NCBI GenBank assembly: GCA_001898145.1
Contig: MKSR01000040.1
Coordinates: forward strand, 930,001-994,000
Reading direction: 5' to 3'
Length of the DNA stretch: 64,000 nucleotides
Origin: Dyadobacter sp. 50-39
GTDB taxonomy: Bacteria; Bacteroidota; Bacteroidia; Cytophagales; Spirosomataceae
Shown here: in pieces, positions 34,435 through 44,600 of the stretch
Numbering within the stretch: position 1 is the first letter of the stretch
Layout: each line of letters begins with the position of its first letter
Notes under the pieces: generated by a model
The model's input: the letters and a program-made list of their open reading frames with translations, nothing else
Databases searched by the model: none
What the model was told of the DNA's origin: nothing
Position numbers and translations under genes: made by a program

Positions 34435-37400
34435 TTACACGTCTTCTGGAAACTCCTCTGCGTCCAAAGCAGCGCTAAGGTCGTTATAAAGTTTTACGAT
34501 TGTCTCGTTGGTGACGTGCCTGTCTCTCTGTTGTTTCAACTCCTGCAAGAACTCCCGTGCCAACGCCATCTCTTGGTGGTGAATATAAAAGACTGAAACA
34601 TTGAACGTTACTTTGGAAAACTCCACGGCCACTTCGTCGTCGTCGCCATACTCTAAAGATAGGCTTTTCAGTTCATGCCAAAGTTCGCCTGCCAAATCTA
34701 TTTCCTCTTTTTCCAGATAGTATAGTGAAAGGCTAAAAGTTGCACTGGCAAATTCAACAGCTATTTTCAGGCTCCCGGTGTGTCTTTTGGTCAACAACCT
34801 GAGCTCTTTCCAAAGCAAATGAGCCTCTTCGCTCTTTTCTTTACGGTAATGCAATATGAGGTTAGAAGTTGCATCTGCGAACTCCATAGCTATCTTGACG
34901 CTATGGGGATACTTTTCGGTAAGGCGTTTCAATTCCTTCCAAAGTTCCCAGACCTCCTCCCATTGCTGATCTTCACCATAATCGACTGAGAGATTAAAGG
35001 TAGCCGTCGCAAACATAACTGCGATATCTTCTGCATCTTCATACCTTTCGCTCACCGATTTCAGGGCCTCCCATAGAACACGTACCTTGTCGCGCTGAGC
35101 GTCCTCAAATTTCAGTGAGAGGTTGAACGTAGCGCGGGCAAAACAACGGGCTATTTCCAGGATGTCTATATGCAATTCATACAAGGATTTCAGTTCCGCC
35201 CAAAGCGATTGCGCTACTTCAATTTGCTCCTTTTCGATGTTGTCGAGCGACAGGTTATAGGTACACAATGCATATTGAAGCGCTACTTCCGCATTACCTG
35301 TGTGTCTTTCACTCAATGACTTCAACTGACTCCACAACGCATTCATTTGACCAAGCTGCTGACTTCGTCTTAAATGCAACGACAAGTTGAACGTTGTCAT
35401 CGCCAACAGCCCGGCGATTTTTGCATCATCCGGGTAACGCTCGCTCAGTAACTTCAACTCTTTCCACAGCATACGGGCGGGACGGAGCTGCGCGGCGGCT
35501 CCGTACGCCACTTCCAGGTTATTGGTCGCCCTGGCGAATTGCAGCGCTACCTCAGCATTTCCGGCATTCCGTTCACTCAATAATTTCAACTCGCGCCACA
35601 TCTGGCGCGCCTTTCCTATCTGACTGGCATTCCGGTAATGTAGAAAAAGGTTAAAGGTGGCATTTGCGAAATCGAGGACTATTTTGACATTGCCTGCATG
35701 GCGTTCGTTCAGTCGTTTCAGGTCCGAACAGAGCATACTGGCCTCCTCAACAGCGCCATTATTGATGTCATCAACCGAAAGATTGAAGGCTATTGCCGCA
35801 AGCTCAACTGCTATGTCTGAATTGTCAGGATGTCTTTCACTCAAAGATTTCAGCTCCTTCCATAGGAAACGTAACTCATCAATATTCTTGTTTTTGACAT
35901 AGGCCAATGAGAGATTAAAAGTAGCAGTCGCAAACAATAGGGCTATTTGAGGATCATCCGCATTCCTTCCATTTAACAGTTTCAGCTCCTGCCAAAGAAG
36001 GCGCCTGTCATCAACTTGCTCATCGGGATTATAATCAAGCGACAGGTCAAAGGTTGCATTTGCAAATGCAATAGCTATCTCCTGGTTAGCGGGGTACCTA
36101 TCGCTCAATATTTTAAAGTCTTCCCAAACTATTCGGGCCAGTTCTGTTTCCTGACTCTCTCTATAAGAATCCAGCAGATCGGAAGTTGCGTCGGAATAGT
36201 GCTTTGCCAATTTTTCCAGCTCCGGATATTTGCTGCTGAAAGCGCCCAGCCGTTTCCAATGAGCATGTGCTTGTGCAAACTTATCATCATAAATATAGTT
36301 GAGGCATATATTATGTATCGCCATGCCATATTGCAATGCAACTTCTTCCGAGCCCCCATATTTCCCGCTCAGCTTTTCCAATTCGTGTAAAATCATCTCT
36401 GATTTTTCAAACTCATGATCCTTTCCATAATCCAGCGAAAGGTTCGTCGTCATTTTGGCAAAGTGGGAGGCCAGGTCCTCGTTACCTTCAAATGAAGCGT
36501 TGAGTAACTTGAGCTTTTCCCAGAGAAAATATTCCCTGTCTAATTGCGGAATACTTCTGATGTAGAGAGAAAGATTAAATGTGGCCATCGAATATTGCTC
36601 GGCGATATCCGCATTAGCACTGTATCTATTGTAGAGCGAATCCAGTTTCTCCCAAATTAAAATTGCTTTATCAAACTGCTCGTTATTTTTGCAGATGCGG
36701 GAAAGATCGGCCAATGCACGGGCATAATACAAAACAATGTCATCGTGATCATGATATATATCACTCACAGTTTCCAAACTTTCCAGCAAGGAATAAGCCT
36801 TATCATGCTGCCGATCTTCGGCCAATGCCACCAGCATACTGATGGTACTTCGCGCGAACTGCCTGGCAACTCCTTCATGTTCAAGATGAATTGATTTTAA
36901 AGATTCCAGCTCCTTCCAAAAGGAATACGCCTGGTCAAGCCGCTTACTGTTGACGAAACTCAGTGAAATGTTTGCAGCAAAATACGCACATTGCAGTGCA
37001 ATAACTTTGTGCTCCTTATGACGCTCTCTTATAGACGTGATCGGTTCCCAGAATGCACTGGCCTGTTCAGGTTGCAGTTCGTCAATTCGTGTGAAAGAGA
37101 AGTTTGAAGCTGCCTTGACGTAATCCTGTGCTATTTCCTCATTATCCCTGAAACTATTGGCTGCCAGTGCCAGATTTCGAAAAGGCCTGCTGTCCGGATT
37201 CTGGAATTTTTTCAAAAAAGTCAAATTGTAGTTGAGGCTCGACCAGTCCTCCCATGTTTGTTCCGAAACAGTTTCCTCCGGGACAAAACTAACGATGGCC
37301 TCGAGGGATTTAATGGCCGGAAACTTTTCAAAATCAATGTAAGTCTGCCAAATGTTCCACCACATTTGCCATGATTTCAAATACCATGAAGACCGTAAAA

Positions 37401-39366
37401 TCGTATCGACGGCCTCCAACCCCAAAAAGTCGTCATGGAGCAATTCCGTCACCCTTTTCAATACATAAAATTCACCGATCAAGTCTGGTTGCAATCCCTC
37501 ATATATTTTTTCAGGCGCTTCGCCTTCGGAAACTTCGACGCTTATGTTCGACATCAGACTAAAAAGGCTTTCGTCTGGCTTGGAGATTGGAAGCCATTCA
37601 TATTTTGATTTCAAAAGCTTTTTGAGCTCCCCTACCGACAGCCCCCTGGTTAGCGTGGCGATCAGCAATATGTTTTTGTGGGCCTCGCGAACGCTGTCAT
37701 CTTTCCATTTGGGATGTTTGCTCCAAATCTTCTTTTCCTCGCGGTTAATGAGACTGTCCAGTAGTTGATGCACATTCCATTCGCGGATTTCAAGACCCTG
37801 TGCAAGGGCCATACCAGTTAGAAAAGCAAACAATGGGCGCTTGTACAAATCTATTTCCTCCAACTGCGAGAGGACATCCTCCTTAGCCCTTTCCACAGCT
37901 CTGCCCTCTTTGTGATGCACCTCTAAAATAATCTTCCATAAGCCGTCATCGTCAATCGGTTCGAGCTTCAAAACCTCTTTCGGTTTTTGCGGAATATAAC
38001 ACGAGTTATTAATGTCGATATCTTCAAATGAGGTCCACCAGTCCTTTCGCAGCTCTCGTTCGAGTAGCAAAAGACGCACAGGATACTTAATCAGGTTATT
38101 TTGAGCGGCCCGACTCAGCTCGACAATCATATTTGTAACACCTGGAAGGTCTGTCGAAACATAATCGACCACAAGCAGCGTAGGATGCTGAGGCCGCCAA
38201 TTCCCCCAATCGAACCGGTTAAGCTCACTTCTCCGAACAAAACCAGCGTACCGGGAAACGTTGCGCAGTTTCAAACAAAATTCAAGGGCAAGTCTGCTTT
38301 TCCCCATCCCGCCGGGAGCGGTGATCATCCACCACAGGAATTTTCGATCGGGTTGCTGAATTACAAACTCCCAAAGCTTTTGTATTTCCTTTTCGCGTCC
38401 GATGAACCCTGTATAGCGCAGCCCGTAGTGATAAGAAAAAGACTCGTCGACGTTTTCGATGTCTGGCTGACTCAATTCCAGCGTGGGCTCAAATTGTTGG
38501 TTAATGCGCGCGGCAAACTCTTCAAAGTCGTTAACAAACTTCTTGATCTGAATTTTCAGCTTACTCAACGAATCATTGATGAACTGCTGAGCGTCGGCTA
38601 TCTGCATTAACAATCGGGCGTTTCCATCCTGCTGCTTAGAGATTTCTTCCAAAGCGCGATTCACATTCAAAAGGGCCTCACTGTTAGACTGACTTACACG
38701 TGCACCGAATTCCAGCAGATAGATAAAGTAAGCAGTCTTGGCGTGATCGTTGCTTTTAAATTGCTGATTGATGTAGCGGTGTAAATAAGCGTCAATATTG
38801 GTAACGACAAAGGTCGTAAGTTCCGCTAGGATTGAATCGTCCACATCGGGCACGAGGATAGTCGGAGAACCTTCACTTTCGTCATCATGAACCGGTGTTC
38901 CGTTCAGTTTCTGAAACTGTTCGAAGAAGAATTTACCCCTATCCAGAAAGTAGCTCTCAACATCAAAATCTGAATTTAAATCAGCTTGCAAGTTTATTTT
39001 TAACGACATGAAAAACAAATCAATCTGCTTTTCCTCCGGCCGGGATAACTTTCTCTGTTTGATAAAATTGCTTTTCAATTCGTAAAGCCCATCAGCTATT
39101 CCGTTTCGAAATGCCTTTTCAAGGTCGTGATTGATACCAAAATTTGAGAACCCGCGAAACTCCTTATAATAGTCGCTTAATTTTCCTCCTACCAGCATGT
39201 CGACCACCTTGGTAACAGCTTCCGGGTTCGTAAGTACGCCGCTTGTAACCAATGCAGCCTTGATCTCCGGATTTGAAATATGACTCGCCATTGCACTGAC
39301 TGCAAGCCAAATGGAAAACTTCCCCAGGGAAGGAAGACTTTTAGTAATCTTCTGGTCGATTTGCAT
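34435..39366 (-). CDS. Giant STAND NTPase with about twenty 44-residue helical repeats
   Basis: The 1643-residue protein has three parts. Residues 1-310 form a helical N-terminal region that I do not recognise, with a likely coiled coil at 230-290. Residues 315-640 form a STAND/AP-ATPase: Walker A APGGMGKSRLALEF (352-357 core), Walker B TLLVVDYVSTD, an arginine sensor segment (RLLLLERELR) and the GLQPDLIGEFYVL motif near 625. From about 774 to the end are some twenty tandem 44-residue TPR-like repeats with the consensus LWKELKxLSERHxxN, then IAxxFAxATFNLSLxY. STAND proteins oligomerise when their repeats bind a trigger and then activate an N-terminal effector; several are anti-phage sensors. 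The gene is AT-richer than its neighbours and stands alone. Confidence 0.85.
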   Translation of the reverse strand: MQIDQKITKSLPSLGKFSIWLAVSAMASHISNPEIKAALVTSGVLTNPEAVTKVVDMLVGGKLSDYYKEFRGFSNFGINHDLEKAFRNGIADGLYELKSNFIKQRKLSRPEEKQIDLFFMSLKINLQADLNSDFDVESYFLDRGKFFFEQFQKLNGTPVHDDESEGSPTILVPDVDDSILAELTTFVVTNIDAYLHRYINQQFKSNDHAKTAYFIYLLEFGARVSQSNSEALLNVNRALEEISKQQDGNARLLMQIADAQQFINDSLSKLKIQIKKFVNDFEEFAARINQQFEPTLELSQPDIENVDESFSYHYGLRYTGFIGREKEIQKLWEFVIQQPDRKFLWWMITAPGGMGKSRLALEFCLKLRNVSRYAGFVRRSELNRFDWGNWRPQHPTLLVVDYVSTDLPGVTNMIVELSRAAQNNLIKYPVRLLLLERELRKDWWTSFEDIDINNSCYIPQKPKEVLKLEPIDDDGLWKIILEVHHKEGRAVERAKEDVLSQLEEIDLYKRPLFAFLTGMALAQGLEIREWNVHQLLDSLINREEKKIWSKHPKWKDDSVREAHKNILLIATLTRGLSVGELKKLLKSKYEWLPISKPDESLFSLMSNISVEVSEGEAPEKIYEGLQPDLIGEFYVLKRVTELLHDDFLGLEAVDTILRSSWYLKSWQMWWNIWQTYIDFEKFPAIKSLEAIVSFVPEETVSEQTWEDWSSLNYNLTFLKKFQNPDSRPFRNLALAANSFRDNEEIAQDYVKAASNFSFTRIDELQPEQASAFWEPITSIRERHKEHKVIALQCAYFAANISLSFVNSKRLDQAYSFWKELESLKSIHLEHEGVARQFARSTISMLVALAEDRQHDKAYSLLESLETVSDIYHDHDDIVLYYARALADLSRICKNNEQFDKAILIWEKLDSLYNRYSANADIAEQYSMATFNLSLYIRSIPQLDREYFLWEKLKLLNASFEGNEDLASHFAKMTTNLSLDYGKDHEFEKSEMILHELEKLSGKYGGSEEVALQYGMAIHNICLNYIYDDKFAQAHAHWKRLGAFSSKYPELEKLAKHYSDATSDLLDSYRESQETELARIVWEDFKILSDRYPANQEIAIAFANATFDLSLDYNPDEQVDDRRLLWQELKLLNGRNADDPQIALLFATATFNLSLAYVKNKNIDELRFLWKELKSLSERHPDNSDIAVELAAIAFNLSVDDINNGAVEEASMLCSDLKRLNERHAGNVKIVLDFANATFNLFLHYRNASQIGKARQMWRELKLLSERNAGNAEVALQFARATNNLEVAYGAAAQLRPARMLWKELKLLSERYPDDAKIAGLLAMTTFNLSLHLRRSQQLGQMNALWSQLKSLSERHTGNAEVALQYALCTYNLSLDNIEKEQIEVAQSLWAELKSLYELHIDILEIARCFARATFNLSLKFEDAQRDKVRVLWEALKSVSERYEDAEDIAVMFATATFNLSVDYGEDQQWEEVWELWKELKRLTEKYPHSVKIAMEFADATSNLILHYRKEKSEEAHLLWKELRLLTKRHTGSLKIAVEFASATFSLSLYYLEKEEIDLAGELWHELKSLSLEYGDDDEVAVEFSKVTFNVSVFYIHHQEMALAREFLQELKQQRDRHVTNETIVKLYNDLSAALDAEEFPEDV
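34438..37047 (-). repeat. About twenty tandem 132-bp coding repeats (44 residues each)
   Basis: Units keep a fixed length of 44 residues (a few 43) and end in a conserved Trp (LLW, FLW, SLW). Central units (8-19) are most alike, with SERHPDN or SERYPDD turns and ATFNLSL helices; units 1-7 and the last are more diverged. This pattern suggests expansion from the middle of the array. Confidence 0.85.
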
Positions 39367-39672
39367 GAGAAGGGTCGGAACGAAACGGGTGAGTAGTCAA
39401 TGGTCACAAAATATAACCATTAAGTCACATAATCACAAAACGTTACCTGCATCGGGTAGTAGGTGTCTTTCAAGAAAATTGTCCCGTGCAAAACAAAATA
39501 GTCCATCTTATGAATATGGTGGAATATGTTACGATACGTTGCCGCCATCACCTGCACAAATCTCCCTTCCGATGTGTCCGTTTAAGTATGAATTTTAACA
39601 ATCCTGCTTATTAGACGCAGACGTCCGGACAAGCCGCCCGCAGAAACCGAAACCACCTTAGTACCATTACCC
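39367..39672. other. Divergent intergenic region between STAND and ECF sigma genes
   Basis: These 306 bases hold both promoters. The half next to the STAND gene is AT-rich and the half next to the sigma gene is GC-richer, a likely boundary of foreign DNA. I see no gene or convincing repeat here. Confidence 0.4.
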
Positions 39673-40236
39673 ATGCAACTGCCATTTCCGGACGAACCGC
39701 AACTCCTTGACCGCCTCGGAAGTGATGATCCGCAAGCTTTCGAAGCCATTTACAAGCGCTACTGGAAACGGCTTTATGATTTCGCCTACACCAAAACGCA
39801 CGACGCCGACACCGCCGCGGAGGTCGTTCAGGAACTCTTCGTAGCGCTCTGGGAAAGAAGGCGGTCCCTGCAAATCAGCCACCTGCAAAGCTACCTGTTC
39901 ACCTCTGTACGTAACCGGGTGATCGACCATTTCAAGGACAAGGCTTTCACCCCGCTCGACTCCGTAGACCCGCTGAGCGAGCCCGATTATCCGCTGTTCC
40001 TCGACGAACTTGAACAGGCCATGCAACAGGCCGTGGAGCAGCTACCCGAAAAAACGCGTAAAATATTCGTGCTGAGCCGTTTTGAAGGCAACACTGTAAA
40101 GCAGATCGCATCGCTGCTCGCTATGCCCGAGCGGACTGTCGAATACCACATCACCCAGGCGATGCGAACGCTTAAAACGCTTTTGAAAGACTTCATCGTA
40201 CTCATGCTCGCCTTCCTGGCCTCTGGTAAATTTTAA
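39673..40236 (+). CDS. ECF sigma factor (sigma-70 region 2/4)
   Basis: The 187-residue protein has region 2 (AFEAIYKRYWKRLYDFAYTK, EVVQELFVALWERR, LFTSVRNRVIDHFK) and region 4 (LPEKTRKIFVLSRFEGNTVK, QIASLLAMPERTVEYHITQA). It heads the second PUL-type module, with FecR 108 bases downstream and SusC after that. It is presumed to recognise promoters of the SusC operon on substrate sensing. The AT-rich stretch at 40237-40344 probably contains a further promoter. Confidence 0.95.
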   Translation: MQLPFPDEPQLLDRLGSDDPQAFEAIYKRYWKRLYDFAYTKTHDADTAAEVVQELFVALWERRRSLQISHLQSYLFTSVRNRVIDHFKDKAFTPLDSVDPLSEPDYPLFLDELEQAMQQAVEQLPEKTRKIFVLSRFEGNTVKQIASLLAMPERTVEYHITQAMRTLKTLLKDFIVLMLAFLASGKF

Positions 40237-40344
40237 AGAATTATCAGGCAAAATCCCTCATTAAATATAATTATTCAAATATTTTCTGTTCTATTTTGCG
40301 GCACACAGCCCTTTTTCAGTCTTCTCACCAAAACATTCACTCCT

Positions 40345-41394
40345 ATGGACAAACGTCATTTTCATCAACTACTGACCCGCTACCGCTCCGGTGAATGCAC
40401 CGACAGGGAAGCGCGGCTCGTGGACCAGTGGTTCGCATTGATCGATGGGGACGGACGCGGCATGTCCGACCGGCAATCCGAAGAAACAGAGGCGAAGCTA
40501 TGGCAAGCTATTCAGCAACGGACCGGACAGCCGGTTACCAGTCCGGCAAAAGGCGCTAAGCTACACCAGGATATCAAACCGCTGCATTTGCTGCGTAAAT
40601 GGCAATCGGCCGCAGCGGCGGCCGTGCTGGTGCTGGCCTTATGGGGAGGCTACCAGTGGACCCAACACGGCGGCGGACAGGCCGACAGGCAGTTCGCGGA
40701 AGCGGCTTCCGGCAAGCTCATCATCCGTACCAACGACACGCCCGCGCCGATGTGGGTATTGCTCCCGGACGGCTCGCGCGTGAGCCTGCAACCGCAGGCA
40801 ACTATTGAATATCCTGCTGATTTTCAAAGTGATCTAAGAGAAATCAGCCTGAAAGGCAAGGCCTTCTTCGAGGTGGCACGGGATGAACGCAAGCCGTTTT
40901 TGGTGTATACCGGCGAGGTGACGACAAAGGTGCTGGGAACGAGTTTCTGGGTGAACAGGGTGGAGGCCGGTAAGGGCGTGGAAGTGTCGGTGGTGACGGG
41001 AAAAGTGTCTGTTTTTCAAAAGGACAAAGAAAAGGAAGCTGCTTCCGGTGACCTGGCGGCGGGTGTGATCCTGAGCCGTAACCAAAGCGTGAACTACGCA
41101 GCCGACAGCAAGGCATTCACCACCATGCTCGTGAAACGCCCGATTGTTGCCGAAGGCTATAAAAATGCATTCACTTTTGACGATACCCGCCTCGACAAAG
41201 TGGCCGAAACGTTCGGAAAGGCTTATGGCATCGACATTGTGCTGACCAGCGACCGGTTGAAGAATTGCCTGTTCACGGCCGATATCAACAAACAGCCGAT
41301 GTTTACCCAGCTGGCGCTGATCGCAGCGTCCGTCAATGCAACGTATACCATCAAAGGCACCAAAATATACCTGAGCGGCAAGGGCTGCCCGTAA
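40345..41394 (+). CDS. FecR-type anti-sigma factor
   Basis: The 349-residue protein has a cytoplasmic N-terminus, a membrane helix (SAAAAAVLVLALWGGYQW) and a FecR domain (VLLPDGSRVSLQPQATIEYP, ISLKGKAFFEVARDERKPF, VYTGEVTTKVLGTSFWV). The C-terminal DUF4974 domain (FTFDDTRLDKVAETFGKAYG) ends in IYLSGKGCP. It partners the ECF sigma upstream and the STN-bearing SusC downstream. Confidence 0.95.
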   Translation: MDKRHFHQLLTRYRSGECTDREARLVDQWFALIDGDGRGMSDRQSEETEAKLWQAIQQRTGQPVTSPAKGAKLHQDIKPLHLLRKWQSAAAAAVLVLALWGGYQWTQHGGGQADRQFAEAASGKLIIRTNDTPAPMWVLLPDGSRVSLQPQATIEYPADFQSDLREISLKGKAFFEVARDERKPFLVYTGEVTTKVLGTSFWVNRVEAGKGVEVSVVTGKVSVFQKDKEKEAASGDLAAGVILSRNQSVNYAADSKAFTTMLVKRPIVAEGYKNAFTFDDTRLDKVAETFGKAYGIDIVLTSDRLKNCLFTADINKQPMFTQLALIAASVNATYTIKGTKIYLSGKGCP

Positions 41395-41646
41395 GACTTT
41401 TTGAACTAAAACCGAACACTATTCCTGACTCATACGCAAATCCTAAACCCTGACATCTTTTCGAAACGAAAACTGCCCGCCTATGCATTGAACCGCCCGC
41501 TTTAAAATGAAAAAGAGCCGAATGTGTTGACACCACGTTCGACTCCGATGCCCTCTCTGAACCTGGCCAGGTCCTCATCTGCGAAGATGAACGGGAGGGG
41601 TTTTGCCAAAACTTTCACGAAAACTTTAACAAAACATTCAAAATTA

Positions 41647-44600
41647 ATGAAAAAACCGATACTTCTTCATCCTCTGCTGCGACATATTATGAGGATAACC
41701 CTACTTCAATCCCTGCTGATCGGCGTGGCCATCACGGTCGGGTTTGCGCGCGAGGTACGCACGCAGGACCTGCTGGACCATTCCATTTCGATCAAAGCCG
41801 AAAACCAGGAACTCCGCAAGGTGCTCGACCGCATTGAGGCTATCGCGAGCGTCAAGTTCGTGTACAGTTCCAACACCATCCAGGCCGAGCGGAAAGTAAG
41901 CGTTTCGGCTACGGATCGCAAACTCTCGGAGGTACTGAACGTGGTATTGCGCCCGCACAACATTTCTTACCGGCTCGTTGGCGGTCAAATCCTGCTGCAG
42001 TCGGGAAACGCGCCGGGGCCGCAAGGGGCCCGAAAGGCGGAAGTACCGGTAACGGGGCGGGTTACCGATGAAAAAGGTGCCGGCCTGCCGGGCGTGAGCG
42101 TGGTGGAGAAGGGCACGCAACGCGGTACAGTGACCGATATCGAGGGCAGGTTTTCCATGGAGGTTGGCGGAGCGGAATCGGTGCTGGCTTTGTCCTTTGT
42201 CGGGTACGTATCTCAGGAAATCACCGTCGGAAACCAAAGCGTAGTGGACGTTTTGATGAAAGTGGATAGCAAGGCATTGAACGAGGTGGTGGTGATCGGT
42301 TATGGTGCATTGAAAAAGGGGGACCTGACGGGTGCCGTCGCAACTATTTCCGCCGATAAACTGAAAAGCAAGGCTTCCGTTTCCTATGGAGAGGCATTGG
42401 TGGGCCAAATGGCCGGTGTGCAGGTGCAACAGACGAATGGCGCACCCGGTGGAGAGGGCCTCAGCATCCGCATCCGGGGTACCGGCTCCATTTCGGCCAG
42501 CAGCTCCCCGCTTTACGTGGTGGATGGCTATCCGATCGACAGCAGCGCATTCTCGCTCGTGAACAGCTCCGACATCGAGAGCATCCAGGTCCTGAAAGAC
42601 GCCTCTTCCACGGCCATTTACGGTTCGAGGGGTGCCAACGGGGTGGTGATCATTACCACCAAAAAAGGGACTGCCGGTGCACCGGTAGTGGCGTTCAATA
42701 CTTTCTTCGGCATGCAGCAAGTGGCCCGGAAGATCGATATGATGAATACCCGCGAGTACATCGAGTTTTTCAAGGACGGGCACAACCAGGCCTGGCTCGA
42801 CCGCACGCCGATGCCCGGCGATCCGGCGCATACGATCCACGACAGCAATGCAATGCGGTCCAAATACACCAACTCCAACTTTTACATTATTCCCGAAGCA
42901 TTCAACGATCCTTCCAAATTCCCGGACATCAACTGGCAGGACGAGATTTTTCGCAATGCTTCTACCCAGAAACACGAGCTTTCCGTCAATGGCGGCTCGG
43001 AGAAGGTGCGGTATGCCGTTTCGGGAAGTTATACCAACCAGCAGGGCATTCTGATCAATACCAATTTCAAGCGCTACAATATCAGGGCTAATGTGACGAC
43101 CAATGTGACCAAAAAGCTGGAACTGGGCGTGGCGATCAGCTCTTACTATTCCGAAAACAACGACCTCGCCAATGGCAAGGACAGCCCCCTCGCCTACGCA
43201 TTGTACCTGCCGCCCATTTACCCGCTGCGCAATGCGGATGGTACATACGGCTCGCAGGTGCGTAACCCCGAAATCTGGGCGGGCGACGTGGCCAACCCGG
43301 TCAGCATTGCCGAGAATGTGACCAATTTTACCAAGAAGAACGCCGTCATCGGCTCCGTTTATGCCGAATATGAACTGATTCCGGGACTTAAATACCGGGT
43401 AAGCCTCAATGCGAACCTTGAAAACCGCCGGTTGAAATACTACCAGCCGTCCTTCGTCGACACCGACGGCTCGCGCGCACCCCGCATTGCGAATGCACGC
43501 AGCGAAACCTGGTTGGGTGGTAACTGGCTGAACGAGCACACGCTCACCTGGTCCAACACCCTGGCCGAAAAGCATAACCTGAATGTACTGGCCGGTTATA
43601 CCATCCAAGAATCGTTCGGTGAGTACAACCAGCTGCGCGCTCAGAACTTCCCGAACGACGCGGTGCGCACGCTCAGTGCCGGGCAGATCGTGGGCGGCAC
43701 GAGCACCGAGTACCGCAACTCGCTGATCTCCTATCTTAGCCGCCTCACCTATTCCTATGACGACAAATACCTGTTCTCGGCCAGTATCCGACGCGATGGT
43801 TCATCGCGCTTCGGCTCGAAAAACAAATGGGGTGTCTTCCCCTCTGCATCCGTTGGCTGGCGCGTGAGCAACGAGGCGTTCATGCAGGATGTGAGCCAGG
43901 TGTCCGACCTGAAAATACGAGGAAGCTGGGGCTTAGTGGGCAACAATAAAATCGGTGACTATGAATCCATTGCCCGCACAGGTGTCAATTACTATCCTTT
44001 GAACAATACGCTGGTGAATGCGGTGAACCCTTTGAACTATCCTAATCCGCTCCTTGGCTGGGAAAAAACCATGCAGTGGAACATGGGTCTGGAATTGGGC
44101 CTGTTTAGGGACCGTATTCGCCTGGAAGCCGATTTCTACAATAGTAAATCGGTAGATCTGCTACTGAATGTGCCCGTACCGACGATCAGCGGCTATGCTA
44201 CCCAGCTGCAAAATATCGGGAAAGTGCAGAACAAAGGGATGGAATACCTCGTCCGCACCCGCAACACGGTAGGGGCATTCAAATGGTCGACGGATTTCAA
44301 CATTTCCTTCAACCGGAACAAGGTACTCGCATTAGGCCCGGATGCCCGCCCGATTTACGCGGGTGCGCCCAATGCGAACAATACCTTCATTACCACCGTA
44401 GGCCAGCCCATCGCAACCTATTTTGGCTATCTGTATGATGGTGTTTTCAAAAACCAGGCGGAACTGGACGCCGCGCCGCACCTCGTGAATGACCGCCCCG
44501 GCGACCCGCGCTACATCGACGTCAACAAGGACGGGCAGATTACCGCGGCCGACAAGACTTTCCTGGGCAGCAACCAGCCCAAGTTCATTTATGGTTTCGG

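Noticed and set aside
34438-37047. The repeat array as a possible CRISPR or non-coding satellite
   Set aside because: The periodicity is 132 bases, in frame, with conserved residues and variable codons, so it is a protein repeat.
41701-43608. A 635-codon minus-strand open frame
   Set aside because: It is a shadow of the second SusC gene.
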